Assembly: GCF_022647325.1 (NCBI RefSeq)
Contig: NZ_CP071405.1
Location: 2,542,001 to 2,606,000, forward strand
From: Pantoea deleyi
Lineage (GTDB): Bacteria; Pseudomonadota; Gammaproteobacteria; Enterobacterales; Enterobacteriaceae
Direction of reading: 5' to 3'
Length of the DNA stretch: 64,000 nucleotides
Shown here piece by piece: positions 25,774 through 35,346 of this stretch (within the stretch, counting starts at the first letter, position 1; every line of letters begins with the position of its first letter). Under the pieces are notes generated by a model. The model did no database searches. It was not told where the DNA came from and saw only the letters and a list, made by a program, of their open reading frames with translations. The translations under genes and the position numbers were made by a program.

Positions 25774-26373
25774 ATGGCCAAGATTCTGGTGCTTTACTAC
25801 TCGATGTACGGACATGTTGAAACAATGGCGAACGCGGTTGCAGAAGGCGCTCGTCGGGTTCCCGGCGCGGAAGTGGATATCCTGCGGGTACCAGAAACGA
25901 TGGAGGCCGATCGCTTCGCACAGGTGGGCGGCAAAACCGATCAGCAGGCCGCTGAAGCGACGCCTGACGTCCTGCCGCACTACGACGCGATTATCGTCGG
26001 CACCCCGACCCGCTTTGGCAATATGTCCGGGCAGATGCGCACGTTCTGGGATCGCACAGGCGGTCTCTGGGCGTCAGGTGCGCTCTACGGCAAGGTCGCC
26101 AGCGTCTTTACCTCTACCGGCACCGGCGGCGGGCAGGAACAGACCATTACGTCCGTCTGGACCACCCTGGCGCACCACGGCATGGTGATCGTGCCAATCG
26201 GTTACGGCACCAAAGAGCTGTTCGATATCTCTGAGGTTCGCGGCGGGACGCCTTACGGCGCAACGACGCTGGCAGGCGGCGATGGTTCGCGTCAGCCGAC
26301 CGAAGCGGAACTCAACATCGCCCGTTTCCAGGGTGAACACGTTGCCGGTGTGACCGTCAAACTTAAGGGCTGA
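25774..26373 (+). CDS. wrbA: NAD(P)H:quinone oxidoreductase WrbA
   Basis: FMN-dependent tetrameric quinone reductase that does two-electron reduction to avoid semiquinone radicals. The 199 residues carry the flavodoxin-like phosphate loop ([20 protein letters not shown]), [29 protein letters not shown] and [20 protein letters not shown] box (25735-25740) lies 34 bases upstream of the ATG. yccJ follows after 20 bases; the wrbA-yccJ pair near agp is conserved with E. coli, where it is RpoS-dependent. Confidence 0.96.
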   Translation: MAKILVLYYSMYGHVETMANAVAEGARRVPGAEVDILRVPETMEADRFAQVGGKTDQQAAEATPDVLPHYDAIIVGTPTRFGNMSGQMRTFWDRTGGLWASGALYGKVASVFTSTGTGGGQEQTITSVWTTLAHHGMVIVPIGYGTKELFDISEVRGGTPYGATTLAGGDGSRQPTEAELNIARFQGEHVAGVTVKLKG

Positions 26374-26393
26374 TTTCATCAAAGGAGAAAAGT

Positions 26394-26624
26394 ATGTCTA
26401 CTGAACAATCGAAAGCACATCACGTCGGCGAATGGGCCAGTCTGCGTCATACCTCCCCTGAAATTGCTGAGGCCATCTTCGAAGTGGCCGATTACGATGA
26501 ACGCCTGGCCGAAGAGATCTGGCGTCAGCAGGGCAGCGACGACGTCCTGATCCGCGCATTTAAAAAGACCGATAAAGATCTGCTGACCTGGGATGACAAG
26601 CCCGTCGAACGCAAAAACGTCTGA
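26394..26624 (+). CDS. yccJ: YccJ family protein
   Basis: A 76-residue acidic soluble protein. [35 protein letters not shown] and [19 protein letters not shown] match E. coli YccJ almost throughout. Second gene of the wrbA unit with AAAGGAGAA ribosome site. Function unknown. Confidence 0.92.
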   Translation: MSTEQSKAHHVGEWASLRHTSPEIAEAIFEVADYDERLAEEIWRQQGSDDVLIRAFKKTDKDLLTWDDKPVERKNV

Positions 26625-26678
26625 TTCAGGGGCGGGACTTTCCCGCCCTCCTCTTTTTAGCTCACCAAGGAGAACGCG

Positions 26679-28052
26679 ATGTCTTCCTATCAAAGCATTA
26701 ATCCCGCGAACAACCAGTTGCTGAAAAGGTGGCCTTCACACGACGCCGACGCCGTGAGTCATGCGCTGGAGGTGGCCGACCGCCTGTTCCACTCCGCCTG
26801 GAGCAAAGGGGAGATCCAGCCGCGTCTGCAGGTCCTGAAAAAACTGGCTGATCTGATTGATAGCCGTGCGGAAGAGCTGGCGACGATTGCCAGTAAAGAG
26901 ATGGGCAAGCTGATCGGTCAGAGCCGCGGTGAAGTGAAAATCTGCTCGCAGATTGCCCGCTACTACGCCGAAAACGCCGAACGCATTCTGCAGCCGGAAG
27001 CCTATCCCAGCGCACTGGGCGAAGCCTGGGTCGAATATCATCCGATCGGCGTGCTGGTGGCCGTCGAGCCGTGGAACTTCCCTTACTATCAGCTGATGCG
27101 CGTGCTGGCACCAAACCTGGCGCTGGGTAACCCGGTGCTGGCCAAACATGCCAACATCGTGCCGCACTGCGCCGATCTCTTTGAGAAACTGGTTCGCGAA
27201 GCCGGTGCGCCGGAAGGGGCCTGGACCAACCTGTTCATCTCTAACGAGCAGGTTGCCGATCTGATCGCCGACGATCGCGTGCAGGGTGTGGCCCTGACCG
27301 GATCCGAACGCGCCGGCAGCGCCGTCGCGGAGCAGGCGGGCAAACATCTTAAGAAATCGACGCTGGAACTGGGCGGCAACGATGTGTTTGTGGTGCTGGA
27401 TGATGCGGATCTCGATGAAGCGGTGCGTCAGGGGGTGCAGGCACGCCTCAGCAACTGCGGTCAGGTCTGTACTGCCGCTAAACGCTTTATCCTGCATGAG
27501 AAAATTGCCGACCAGTTTATCCGCCAGTTCAGTGATGCGCTGAGCGCTGCCACGCTGGGCGATCCGCTGGATGAGAACACCACGCTGGGGCCGCTCTCCT
27601 CTGCCGATGCGCGTGACCGTCTGGTAAAACAGGTCGATGACGCGGTCGCCAGCGGCGCAAAACTGCTGATCGGCGGCAAAGCCGTTGAAGGAGAAGGCTG
27701 CTTCTATCAGCCGACGATCCTCACCGGCATCACCCCGGATAATCCGGCCTACTATCAGGAGTTCTTTGGCCCGGTTGCGCAGGTTTATGTGGTCGGTGAC
27801 GATCAGGCTGCTATCGCGCTGGCGAATGATTCCCACTATGGTCTGGGTGGATCGGTCTGGACCCGCGACATTGCACGCGGCCGCCAGCTGGCCTCCGCCA
27901 TCGAAACCGGCATGGTCTTCATCAACTCGCAGAGCGATACCTCCGCAGAGCTGCCCTTCGGCGGGGTAAAACGTTCGGGCTATGGTCGTGAGCTGTCCGA
28001 CCTGGGCATCAAAGAGTTTGCCAACCAGAAGCTGGTGGTCGTGGCGGGATAA
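26679..28052 (+). CDS. NAD(P)-dependent succinate-semialdehyde-type aldehyde dehydrogenase
   Basis: A 457-residue aldehyde dehydrogenase. Catalytic Glu lies in LELGGNDVFVVLDDADL and the nucleophile Cys in NCGQVCTAAKRFILHEKIA; the NAD-binding region has EPWNFPYYQLMRVLAPNLALGNPVLAKHA and TGSERAGSAV. It resembles the shorter GabD1/Sad (YneI) group, usually oxidising succinate or malonate semialdehyde, rather than full-length GabD. It is downstream of yccJ after 54 bases and ends in its own terminator; a link to malonic semialdehyde from the rut pathway is conceivable but not shown. Confidence 0.83.
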   Translation: MSSYQSINPANNQLLKRWPSHDADAVSHALEVADRLFHSAWSKGEIQPRLQVLKKLADLIDSRAEELATIASKEMGKLIGQSRGEVKICSQIARYYAENAERILQPEAYPSALGEAWVEYHPIGVLVAVEPWNFPYYQLMRVLAPNLALGNPVLAKHANIVPHCADLFEKLVREAGAPEGAWTNLFISNEQVADLIADDRVQGVALTGSERAGSAVAEQAGKHLKKSTLELGGNDVFVVLDDADLDEAVRQGVQARLSNCGQVCTAAKRFILHEKIADQFIRQFSDALSAATLGDPLDENTTLGPLSSADARDRLVKQVDDAVASGAKLLIGGKAVEGEGCFYQPTILTGITPDNPAYYQEFFGPVAQVYVVGDDQAAIALANDSHYGLGGSVWTRDIARGRQLASAIETGMVFINSQSDTSAELPFGGVKRSGYGRELSDLGIKEFANQKLVVVAG

Positions 28053-28067
28053 CCGTTCCGGCACCAT

Positions 28068-28096
28068 AAAAAAACCCCGTCTCGACGGGGTTTTTT
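28068..28096. terminator. bidirectional terminator
   Basis: AACCCCGTC/GACGGGGTT stem flanked by A-run and T-run, between the aldehyde dehydrogenase and the convergent agp gene, so it can serve both. Confidence 0.9.
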
Positions 28097-28117
28097 ATTA
28101 TCAGCAGGCGCAGGGGA

Positions 28118-29791
28118 TTACTGTGTCGCCGCGGCCGCCGATTTGGTTTCGTCCTTGTTCGCAGCTGCAGGCGCGTTTGCGGCGTTAGTGCTGTCCGCCT
28201 TATCGCTGCCTGCGGCTTCCGCCGGGGCCTTATCGGCGTTCGCTTTCCCGGCGGCATCCGCCTTGTCTGCTTTTTCCTTTTCAGCCGCCGCCTTGTCCGC
28301 TTTCGCTTTTTCCGCCGCGGCTTTGTCTGCCGCCGCTTTGTCTGCTTTGGCTTTATCAGCTGCCGCTTTGTCCGCTTTGGCTTTCTCTGCGGCCACTTTA
28401 TCAGCCTCAGCCTTCTCTTTCGCCGCTGCGGCCTTATCCGTCTGCGCCTTATCCGCCGCCGCATCCTGAGTCGCTGCCGCCTCTGCGCTGTCGTCAGACT
28501 GCGCGGCCGCTGCCGGTTGTGGCGCAGCCGCAGGCTGCATTGGGGTTCCCTGCAGCGCACTGTTTAGCACCTGTGAGAACTGATCCCAGCTGCAGTAGCC
28601 GTTTGCATCGGTTTCACAACCTGCCAGCTGCAGCGTGACACGCTTCGGCGGATTCTTCAGGCTCAGCACATCGGCATTACGCAGCTGATCGGCGCTCTGA
28701 TAGACATACTCCACCTTGAGCAGATCTTTGTCGTTTTTCGCATCATGCCAGCGCTCAAAGACGACCTGACCGCCAATCGGCGTTTTTTCGTAGGTATCCG
28801 GCAGATCATAAGGTTTAACCTGTAACGCACTCAGCAGCGAGGCGATGTTGGAATCATGCCCCACCATCAGCGTCACTTTCGGCGCGTTGGCTTTGTCCTG
28901 ATCCACTAACTGGCTGCGGATGTAGTCCACCAGCGGCGCGGCAACTTCACGGGAGACATCCGGGCTGGTGAACAGCGCATCCTGATAGCCATTTTTGATG
29001 GCCGACAGCTCTTTCCACTGTTCAGGCGTCTTGATCTGGCCCCATGCCACCTGATCCAGCGGGAAACCTTCATAGTACTGCAGCGTGAACGCATCCATCA
29101 GCGAGTTACCCACTTTCAGCGGACCACTGACATTCGGCTCTTTGCCGTTTTCTGCACTGAAGGTGTTCTGACCGCTGCTCAGATCGCACTGTTTTTTGTT
29201 GTTGCAGGCCGGTGAGGCTTTGTAATCAACAATCTTTTCCAGGCGCTGGAAGGCAGGCTTCAGCGACAGTTTCTCATTCGCGGCAGCCATCGCCGCCAGC
29301 GCTTTTTTATTGAATGCTTCGCTGCCGTCGGTGATGACCGGATTGAAGATAGGATCCATAGTGCCCATTTCATCCTGATGGGTGACGGCGACGTCACAGC
29401 CAGGGAAAGCACCATTAACAAAGAACTGGGCGGTCGCCACGGTGCGTTGCAGGCTGTTGGCGTAAACGAAAACGTTGTTGCTGTCAGGACAGCTGCCGTT
29501 TTTCACCAGACCCTGCTGTGCCAGCCACTGACGGGTATAGTTACCCATATAGACTTCCAGCACGCCACCTTTGGTGGTCAGTTGTCCGCCGGGAACGTCC
29601 CACTGCGGCCAGCTTTTTTTCGTTGACTGTTCCAGCACGCTGCCATTATCAGCCAGCGGCGCGCGCAGATTGTGACGACTTAACATCAGCACCTGCTGGA
29701 GCTGCATGTCACTGTCAGCCGCCAGGGCTACCGTACCGACCGGCAATGCAGCGAGTACTGACAATGCGCAAAGACTCAGTTTATTGATCAT
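28118..29791 (-). CDS. agp: glucose-1-phosphatase with TolA-like Lys/Ala-rich C-terminal extension
   Basis: Periplasmic histidine acid phosphatase. A Sec signal peptide ends near VALA. The catalytic motif is RHNLRAP (RHGxRxP type) and the proton-donor motif is [10 protein letters not shown]. The first ~415 residues align closely with E. coli Agp (413 aa) through the C-terminal Cys-containing segment ([23 protein letters not shown]). About 140 extra residues follow, made of Ala, Lys, Asp and Glu in repeats such as [25 protein letters not shown], resembling the helical TolA domain II. The base composition and coding pattern of the tail are continuous with the gene, no frameshift is seen. ATG 29791 gives the best signal peptide; upstream is agp-typical position next to wrbA-yccJ. 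Confidence 0.9.
   Translation of the reverse strand: MINKLSLCALSVLAALPVGTVALAADSDMQLQQVLMLSRHNLRAPLADNGSVLEQSTKKSWPQWDVPGGQLTTKGGVLEVYMGNYTRQWLAQQGLVKNGSCPDSNNVFVYANSLQRTVATAQFFVNGAFPGCDVAVTHQDEMGTMDPIFNPVITDGSEAFNKKALAAMAAANEKLSLKPAFQRLEKIVDYKASPACNNKKQCDLSSGQNTFSAENGKEPNVSGPLKVGNSLMDAFTLQYYEGFPLDQVAWGQIKTPEQWKELSAIKNGYQDALFTSPDVSREVAAPLVDYIRSQLVDQDKANAPKVTLMVGHDSNIASLLSALQVKPYDLPDTYEKTPIGGQVVFERWHDAKNDKDLLKVEYVYQSADQLRNADVLSLKNPPKRVTLQLAGCETDANGYCSWDQFSQVLNSALQGTPMQPAAAPQPAAAAQSDDSAEAAATQDAAADKAQTDKAAAAKEKAEADKVAAEKAKADKAAADKAKADKAAADKAAAEKAKADKAAAEKEKADKADAAGKANADKAPAEAAGSDKADSTNAANAPAAANKDETKSAAAATQ
28130..28560 (-). repeat. low-complexity A/K/D repeat region in agp
   Basis: Degenerate in-frame repeats of 12-33 bases coding for [15 protein letters not shown] units. 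The many near-identical triplet-multiple repeats make copy-number variation between strains likely. Confidence 0.8.
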
Positions 29792-30026
29792 TGTGCCTAT
29801 TCCATTCATTCAGTAAAGAAACACTCTGGCTATCAACCGATTAGCTCGCTTCAGAGCGATGTAATCAACAGTGTAACTCAGCTCGCCTCAGAAAAGCGCC
29901 AGATGTTTGCAAAAACAGTGAGTGGACTATAGCAGAGATGGAACGGAGAAAGGCGTGCGCCGTGGCGGAACCGGGAGACCGGCCGGGTTTTTGACACAGA
30001 ATATGTTCAGGAAGGGCAGAAACGAA

Positions 30027-30053
30027 ACAGGCCAGCACTGAGTGCTGGCCTGT
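30027..30053 (-). terminator. terminator of tRNA-Ser transcript
   Basis: A 13-bp perfect inverted repeat ACAGGCCAGCACT with one loop base, followed on the minus strand by TTTCGTTTC, seven bases past the CCA of the downstream tRNA-Ser. Confidence 0.75.
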
Positions 30054-30059
30054 AAAATC

Positions 30060-30147
30060 TGGCGGAGGAGGAGAGATTCGAACTCTCGGATGGTTTCCCA
30101 TCGGCGGTTTTCAAGACCGCTGCCTTAAGCCACTCGGCCACCCCTCC
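30060..30147 (-). tRNA. serT: tRNA-Ser (UGA), copy 1
   Basis: An 88-nt class II tRNA including CCA. Acceptor GGAGGGG, anticodon TGA in loop CTTGAAA, long variable arm. Identical to the copy at 30226-30313. Confidence 0.97.
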
Positions 30148-30225
30148 GTTTTAAAACTTACTGCATCGGCAAAATCGTCAGATCCTGCCACTTTACACTC
30201 CGCTGATAACACAGGGAAGATAAAG

Positions 30226-30313
30226 TGGCGGAGGAGGAGAGATTCGAACTCTCGGATGGTTTCCCATCGGCGGTTTTCAAGACCGCTGCCTTAAGCCACT
30301 CGGCCACCCCTCC
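30226..30313 (-). tRNA. serT: tRNA-Ser (UGA), copy 2
   Basis: Same 88-nt sequence as copy 1, 78 bases upstream of it, tandem on the minus strand. E. coli has one serT next to yccA; here it is duplicated. The spacer between copies is unrelated to the flanks. Confidence 0.96.
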
Positions 30314-30447
30314 GCAATGACGCGCACTATAAACACCCCGTTTCGCGATGTAAAGCATGATTCTGTCTATTCGCCTGAAAAACAGTCAGATTGTGATTTT
30401 TCGCTGCGAAAATCGCCACTCTGCTCAAACAATTAGCAGATAAGCGC

Positions 30448-30462
30448 GTAAAGAAGGGTAAA
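30448..30462 (+). promoter_or_regulatory. CpxR box upstream of yccA
   Basis: GTAAA-GAAGG-GTAAA exactly matches the CpxR consensus GTAAA-N5-GTAAA, 73 bases before the yccA ATG. E. coli yccA is a known Cpx regulon member, so function is likely conserved. Confidence 0.75.
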
Positions 30463-30534
30463 ACGCCTTTTCCCTCTTTAATGGCCTGCGTATTCTCGGC
30501 GCATAACTGCTGTTCTGCATATAAGGAGCGCAAC

Positions 30535-31188
30535 ATGGAAAGAATTGTCACCTCATCGCAGTCTTCGCTGCTGTCAACGCATCGGGTTCTGCGCAATACC
30601 TATTTTCTGCTTGGCCTGACGCTGGCCTTTTCGGCCGTGACGGCGACCGCCAGCACCCTGCTCGCTCTGCCTGCGCCGGGTCTGATCCTGATGCTGGTCG
30701 GCTTTTATGGATTGATGTTCTTAACGTACCGTCTGGCTAACAGCCCGATGGGCATTCTGGCCGCCTTTGCTTTCACCGGCTTCCTGGGCTACTGCCTGGG
30801 CCCAATCCTCAGCTCGTTCTTAACCGCGGGCATGGGTGATGTGATCGCGTTGGCGCTGGGCGGAACCGCTCTGGTCTTCTTCTGCTGTTCAGCCTATGTG
30901 CTGACGACCCGCCGTGATATGTCTTTCCTGGGCGGCATGATGATGGCCGGTTTTGTGGTCCTGCTGGTCGCGGTAGTTGCCAATATCTTCCTGCAGCTGC
31001 CCGCGTTACATCTGGCGATCAGCGCGCTGTTTATTCTCTTCTCAGCCGGTGCGATTCTGTGGGAGACCAGCAACATCATTCATGGCGGCGAAACCAACTA
31101 TATCCGGGCGACGGTCAGCCTCTATGTTTCGCTCTATAACATCTTTGTCAGCCTGCTCAGCCTGCTGGGATTTGCCCGCAGTAACTGA
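30535..31188 (+). CDS. yccA: modulator of FtsH protease YccA
   Basis: Seven-helix inner-membrane protein of the Bax-inhibitor-1/UPF0005 family that is both substrate and inhibitor of FtsH and protects the Sec translocon when jammed. The 217 residues start [40 protein letters not shown]; the N-terminal cytosolic tail that FtsH engages is present. ATG 30535 is preceded by AAGGAGC; an in-frame extension at 30481 is rejected. Regulated probably by CpxR. Confidence 0.95.
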   Translation: MERIVTSSQSSLLSTHRVLRNTYFLLGLTLAFSAVTATASTLLALPAPGLILMLVGFYGLMFLTYRLANSPMGILAAFAFTGFLGYCLGPILSSFLTAGMGDVIALALGGTALVFFCCSAYVLTTRRDMSFLGGMMMAGFVVLLVAVVANIFLQLPALHLAISALFILFSAGAILWETSNIIHGGETNYIRATVSLYVSLYNIFVSLLSLLGFARSN

Positions 31189-31210
31189 TGTGTGCTCTGC
31201 CCCCTGTCAA

Positions 31211-31233
31211 AACCCCGCTCCGGCGGGGTTTTT
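31211..31233 (+). terminator. yccA terminator
   Basis: Stem AACCCCGC/GCGGGGTT followed by TTT, 22 bases after the stop codon. Confidence 0.85.
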
Positions 31234-31291
31234 GCTTTTTCTGGCCGTCAGGTTTGATAAACTGCGCCGTCATTAATCAAGAGGATGTCAC

Positions 31292-31618
31292 GTGAATTTT
31301 AACGGTAACGAAATCGCCGTCGATGCCGAAGGCTATCTGAAGCACCCCGGCGACTGGAGTGAAGCGCTGGCGGCACAGATCGCTGAACAGGAAGGCCTGG
31401 CCATGACGGAAGCCCACTGGGAAGTGGTCCATTTTGTGCGCGCGTTCTATCTGGAATACAACACCTCCCCGGCCGTGCGGATGCTGGTCAAGGCGATGGC
31501 ACAGAAATATGGCGAGGAGAAAGGCAACAGTCGCTATCTGTTCCGCCTGTTTCCGGAGGGACCGGCGAAGCAGGCAACCAAAATCGCCGGCCTGCCTAAA
31601 CCGGCGAAGTGTCTGTAA
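31292..31618 (+). CDS. tusE: sulfurtransferase TusE
   Basis: Last carrier of the Tus sulfur relay, taking persulfide from TusBCD and passing it to MnmA for 2-thiouridine at tRNA wobble position 34. The 108 residues end in the conserved [28 protein letters not shown], with the active Cys107 second from the end. Start is GTG after GAGGATG. Stop codon abuts that of convergent acyP. Confidence 0.95.
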   Translation: MNFNGNEIAVDAEGYLKHPGDWSEALAAQIAEQEGLAMTEAHWEVVHFVRAFYLEYNTSPAVRMLVKAMAQKYGEEKGNSRYLFRLFPEGPAKQATKIAGLPKPAKCL

Positions 31619-31897
31619 TTACCCGATGCGGAAATCGCGCGGCGGCTCAGCAGGCTGATGCGGCTCCACCCGCACCTGATCGACCCGTGCACTGCGGGGC
31701 CCGCCCGCGTTAAGCCAGGCGAGCAGCGCATCAACCTGCTCCGCCTCGCCCCAGGCGAAGACCTCCACGCTGCCATCGTCCAGATTCCGGGCATAACCCA
31801 GCACCCCCAGCGTTCTGGCTTCCGCCTGCGTGCTGTAACGGAACCCGACGCCCTGCACGCGGCCATGCACCCAGGCCTTAAAACCGGTTGCTGACAT
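31619..31897 (-). CDS. yccX: acylphosphatase
   Basis: Small enzyme hydrolysing acyl phosphates such as acetyl or carbamoyl phosphate. The 92 residues contain both signatures: VQGVGFRYS with catalytic Arg20 and [13 protein letters not shown] with Asn38. Also called AcyP. Divergent from rlmI, 85 bases apart, and abutting tusE. Confidence 0.95.
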   Translation of the reverse strand: MSATGFKAWVHGRVQGVGFRYSTQAEARTLGVLGYARNLDDGSVEVFAWGEAEQVDALLAWLNAGGPRSARVDQVRVEPHQPAEPPRDFRIG

Positions 31898-31982
31898 GAT
31901 TCTCTCCTGCTGCTGTTCGTTGCAATTTCCCGTTATCCACCGGACAATGGCGCCTCATTTTTTCAGGTAAGCATAGCAAACT

Positions 31983-33173
31983 ATGACAGTCAGATTGATT
32001 CTCGCAAAGGGACGTGAAAAGTCCCTGCTCCGTCGCCATCCATGGGTCTTTTCCGGCGCCGTTGCGCGTATGGAAGGTAAAGCGCAACCGGGTGAAACCA
32101 TCGATGTCTGCGACAGCAACGGTAAGTGGCTGGCACGCGCCGCGTATTCCCCTGCGTCGCAGATTCGCGCCCGCGTCTGGAGCTGGCAGGCCGATGAATC
32201 CATCGATATCGCCTTCTTTGTCCGCCGTTTTGAGCAGGCGCAGCAGTGGCGTCAATGGCTGGCGGCCCGCGATGGTCTGGACAGCTATCGTCTGATCGCC
32301 GGAGAGTCTGACGGTTTACCGGGCGTCACGATCGACCGCTTTGGCAACTTTTTAGTGCTGCAGCTGCTCTCGGCGGGTGCGGAATATCAGCGTGCGGCGA
32401 TCGTCACCGCCCTGCAGCAGTGCTTCCCGACCTGCGCCATCTATGATCGTTCTGATGTCGCCGTGCGTAAGAAAGAGGGCCTGGCGCTGGCACAGGGCAC
32501 CGTGACCGGTGAACTGCCGCCGCCGCTGCTGCCCATTACTGAACATGGCATGAAGCTGCTGGTCGATATCCAGGGCGGACACAAAACCGGCTACTACCTG
32601 GATCAGCGTGACAGCCGCCTGGCTACCCGTCGCTATGCGCAGGATGCCCGCGTGCTGAACTGCTTCTCCTATACCGGGGGATTCGCTGTTTCGGCCCTGA
32701 TGGGCGGCTGTAAGGAAGTGATCAGCGTCGATACTTCGCAGGAGGCGCTGGACGTTGCGCGTCAGAACGTGGAACTGAATGAGCTGGATCTCTCCCGCGC
32801 GCGCTTTGAGCGTGATGACGTCTTCAAACTGCTGCGCCGTTACCGTGACAGCGGCGAGAAATTTGATCTGATCGTGATGGATCCGCCGAAGTTCGTTGAG
32901 AACAAAAGCCAGTTAATGGGCGCCTGTCGCGGCTATAAAGATATCAACATGCTGGCCATTCAGTTGCTGAATCCGGGCGGAATATTGATGACCTTCTCCT
33001 GCTCCGGTTTGATGGCGACCGAACTGTTCCAGAAAATTATTGCCGATGCCGCGCTGGATGCCGGCCGTGACGTTCAGTTCATCGAACAGTTCCGTCAGGC
33101 CGCCGATCACCCGGTGATCGCCAGCTATCCGGAAGGTCTCTACCTGAAAGGTTTTGCCTGCCGTGTGATGTGA
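31983..33173 (+). CDS. rlmI: 23S rRNA m5C1962 methyltransferase RlmI
   Basis: SAM-dependent enzyme methylating C1962 of 23S rRNA. The 396 residues equal E. coli length. The PUA domain (about 1-75) has [24 protein letters not shown]; the Rossmann domain has [20 protein letters not shown] and the catalytic [19 protein letters not shown] holds the nucleophilic Cys. Monocistronic; hspQ follows after 60 bases. Confidence 0.96.
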   Translation: MTVRLILAKGREKSLLRRHPWVFSGAVARMEGKAQPGETIDVCDSNGKWLARAAYSPASQIRARVWSWQADESIDIAFFVRRFEQAQQWRQWLAARDGLDSYRLIAGESDGLPGVTIDRFGNFLVLQLLSAGAEYQRAAIVTALQQCFPTCAIYDRSDVAVRKKEGLALAQGTVTGELPPPLLPITEHGMKLLVDIQGGHKTGYYLDQRDSRLATRRYAQDARVLNCFSYTGGFAVSALMGGCKEVISVDTSQEALDVARQNVELNELDLSRARFERDDVFKLLRRYRDSGEKFDLIVMDPPKFVENKSQLMGACRGYKDINMLAIQLLNPGGILMTFSCSGLMATELFQKIIADAALDAGRDVQFIEQFRQAADHPVIASYPEGLYLKGFACRVM

Positions 33174-33233
33174 CTTGAAAAATCGGCGCCTGCCCCCATA
33201 TTGAAGGGAGAGCGTTTTTTTTCGGAGGTCACT

Positions 33234-33551
33234 ATGATTGCCAGTAAATTTGGTATTGGTCAGCAGGTTCGTCATCGTCTGTCCGGCGTACTGGGCGTTA
33301 TCGTCGATGTCGATCCGGAATACTCACTGGATGAGCCTAAAATTGAAGACGTTGGCGCGGAAGAGAAGATGCGTTCCGCCCCTTGGTATCACGTCGTAAT
33401 GGAGGATGAAGAAGGCGATCAGGTGCACACCTACGTTGCTGAGATCCAGCTTTCCGGCGAAACCAGCGTGGAGCATCCCGAGCAGCCGTCGATGGATGAG
33501 CTGGCTGCCTCCGTGCGTCAGCAGCTTCAGGCGCCGCATCTGCGGCACTAA
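33234..33551 (+). CDS. hspQ: heat shock protein HspQ
   Basis: Hemimethylated-DNA-binding/YccV-type protein that acts as a Lon specificity factor and Lon substrate. The 105 residues start [32 protein letters not shown] and keep [28 protein letters not shown] 33234 follows CGGAGGT; an upstream in-frame start at 33201 is not preferred. Confidence 0.94.
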   Translation: MIASKFGIGQQVRHRLSGVLGVIVDVDPEYSLDEPKIEDVGAEEKMRSAPWYHVVMEDEEGDQVHTYVAEIQLSGETSVEHPEQPSMDELAASVRQQLQAPHLRH

Positions 33552-33553
33552 TC

Positions 33554-33587
33554 TGTGGCGGCACCCTCTGCCGCCACAGCTGCTTTT
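33554..33587 (+). terminator. hspQ terminator
   Basis: A 10-bp stem TGTGGCGGCA/TGCCGCCACA with a 5-base loop, three bases after the hspQ stop, then GCTGCTTTT. It also ends at the convergent yccU stop. Confidence 0.75.
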
Positions 33588-34001
33588 CTAGCGCGTGATC
33601 CCCAGACGCGGGATCTCAATCTTCGGGCAGCGATCCATGATCACCGTCATCCCCGCATCCTGCGCCAGCACCGCCGCCTGTTCATTGATCACACCCAGCT
33701 GCAGCCACAACGTTTTTGCCCCGGCTGCGATCGCCTCCTGCGCCACGCCCCATGCGGCTTCGGCATTGCGAAAGACATCCACCATATCAATCTCGCCCGG
33801 CACCTCCGCCAGCGTGGCATAGGCCTGCTGCCCCAGCAGCGTTTTGCCTGCCAGTTTCGGGCTGACCGGAATCACCTCGTAGCCCTGATCGAGCAGATAT
33901 TTCATCACACCAAAGCTGGGACGCTCGGGGCGATCGCTTGCCCCGACTAAGGCGATACGTTGGGTGCGCGTCAGCACATCACGGATTGTCTGGTCGTTCA
34001 T
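33588..34001 (-). CDS. yccU: CoA-binding protein YccU
   Basis: A 137-residue Rossmann-fold CoA-binding protein (CoA_binding_2 family). RIALVGASDRPERPSFGVMKYLLDQGYEVIPVSP is the nucleotide-binding core; VWRNAEAAWGV-like and LWLQLGVINEQAAVLAQDAGM match the E. coli protein. Function unknown. AAAGGAGAT ribosome site. Confidence 0.92.
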   Translation of the reverse strand: MNDQTIRDVLTRTQRIALVGASDRPERPSFGVMKYLLDQGYEVIPVSPKLAGKTLLGQQAYATLAEVPGEIDMVDVFRNAEAAWGVAQEAIAAGAKTLWLQLGVINEQAAVLAQDAGMTVIMDRCPKIEIPRLGITR

Positions 34002-34176
34002 GTTTATCTCCTTTCAGGCCAGTGTTGAGTGTAGATGCGTGCGCCCGTTGGCGGGTAAGCCTCTGGCGAAATTAATTGAGCCTGCGCACGAATAAATATG
34101 TTTAAATGTAAATTAACTGCCATAATGTAAGAATTTGCTACACATACCCTTTCTGTCACTGGTTACCGGAGTTGAA

Positions 34177-34818
34177 ATGAAGCTGTCGCTGGCTGTCACG
34201 GGGTTACTCGCTCTCCTCGTGTCGGCGTCCTGTTCTGCCATCACATTGAAGCTCGATCCACAGATCGATCTGCTGGTGCTGGATGGTCGAAAGATTTCAG
34301 GTTCGCTGCTTAAAGGGGCAGACAGCCTGGAGCTGGATCGCGGTCAGCATCAGTTTCTGTTCCGGGTAGAGCAGCAGCGCAAGGGCCAGAAAGATCGGGT
34401 GCTGGCCTACCAGTCGCTGCCGATGATCGTCACCTTCACCGCCACCGCGAAAACCCTGGCTATCCGGCTGCCGGCTCTGGAGACCCGACGCGAGCGTGTT
34501 CATTTCGATCGCAGCCTGAACTTCCAGCTGGTGGATGAAAAAGGGCATGAGATCAGCAGCGTGCGGGATCATCTGGCTGCCACCACCCTGCAGGATATGG
34601 AAAAGGCGATGCTGAACTACAATCGCACCCGTCAGATCGCCTCGGTGCCCCGCTTTGCGCACACCGCCGCCGATACCCCCTCTTCTGTGCAGTTCACCGC
34701 CGATCTGGACTGGACAACTCAGGCCGAACTGCCTTCGCTGCAGCGCTGGTTCCAGCGTTTCGATGAAGCCACCCGTCAGCAATTCCTGGCGCTGGTCAAA
34801 ATGTTACGTACGAGTTGA
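34177..34818 (+). CDS. yccT: YccT/CsgI family protein (DUF2057)
   Basis: A 213-residue exported protein: signal peptide MKLSLAVTGLLALLVSASCSA then a beta-rich DUF2057 domain (LKLDPQIDLLVLDGRKISGSLLKGADSLELDRGQHQFLFRVEQ). In E. coli the homolog (renamed CsgI) inhibits curli subunit polymerisation; no csg genes are in this window. ATG 34177 is chosen because the signal peptide starts there. A low-interest ending WFQRFDEATRQQFLALVKML is conserved. Confidence 0.88.
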   Translation: MKLSLAVTGLLALLVSASCSAITLKLDPQIDLLVLDGRKISGSLLKGADSLELDRGQHQFLFRVEQQRKGQKDRVLAYQSLPMIVTFTATAKTLAIRLPALETRRERVHFDRSLNFQLVDEKGHEISSVRDHLAATTLQDMEKAMLNYNRTRQIASVPRFAHTAADTPSSVQFTADLDWTTQAELPSLQRWFQRFDEATRQQFLALVKMLRTS

Positions 34819-34886
34819 TAGCGCAGAAAGCCCGGAGGTAAACTCATGATTTTCCGCCCGCAGACAGGCGTCATGAGGAAGCTTCG

Positions 34887-35345
34887 ATGGAACAGACACT
34901 CCGCACCCTAGGCACAAAAAAACATATCGCGCTGGTCGCCCATGACCACTGCAAAGCCGCCCTGCTGGACTGGGTAAAACAGAATCAGCCCGCGCTGGAA
35001 CCTCATATCCTCTACGCTACCGGCACCACCGGTAACCTGATCAATCGCGATACCGGCCTGAACGTGACCGCAATGCTGAGCGGCCCGATGGGCGGTGACC
35101 AGCAGGTGGGCGCGCTGATTTCAGAAGGCAGGATCGATGCGCTGATATTTTTCTGGGACCCGCTGAATGCGGTGCCGCACGATCCGGACGTGAAAGCGCT
35201 GCTGCGTCTGGCGACCGTCTGGAATATCCCGGTCGCCACCAACCGCTCCACCGCTGACTTTATTATTCAGTCTCCCCTGTTCGCTCAATCCGTCGACATT
35301 CAGATCCCGGACTATGCGCGCTATCTGGCCGACCGCCTGAAGTAA
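34887..35345 (+). CDS. mgsA: methylglyoxal synthase
   Basis: Converts dihydroxyacetone phosphate to methylglyoxal and phosphate, relieving sugar-phosphate stress. The 152 residues keep the E. coli active-site residues at the same numbers: His19, Asp20, Asp71, Asp91, His98 and Asp101, with phosphate-binding ATGTTGNLI (about 44-52). Convergent with helD, whose stop is one base away. Confidence 0.97.
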   Translation: MEQTLRTLGTKKHIALVAHDHCKAALLDWVKQNQPALEPHILYATGTTGNLINRDTGLNVTAMLSGPMGGDQQVGALISEGRIDALIFFWDPLNAVPHDPDVKALLRLATVWNIPVATNRSTADFIIQSPLFAQSVDIQIPDYARYLADRLK

Positions 35346-35346
35346 C

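Noticed and set aside
28143..28469. 108-residue Ala/Leu/Ser-rich plus-strand frame
   Set aside because: Antisense of the agp repeat tail; its regularity only mirrors the repeats.
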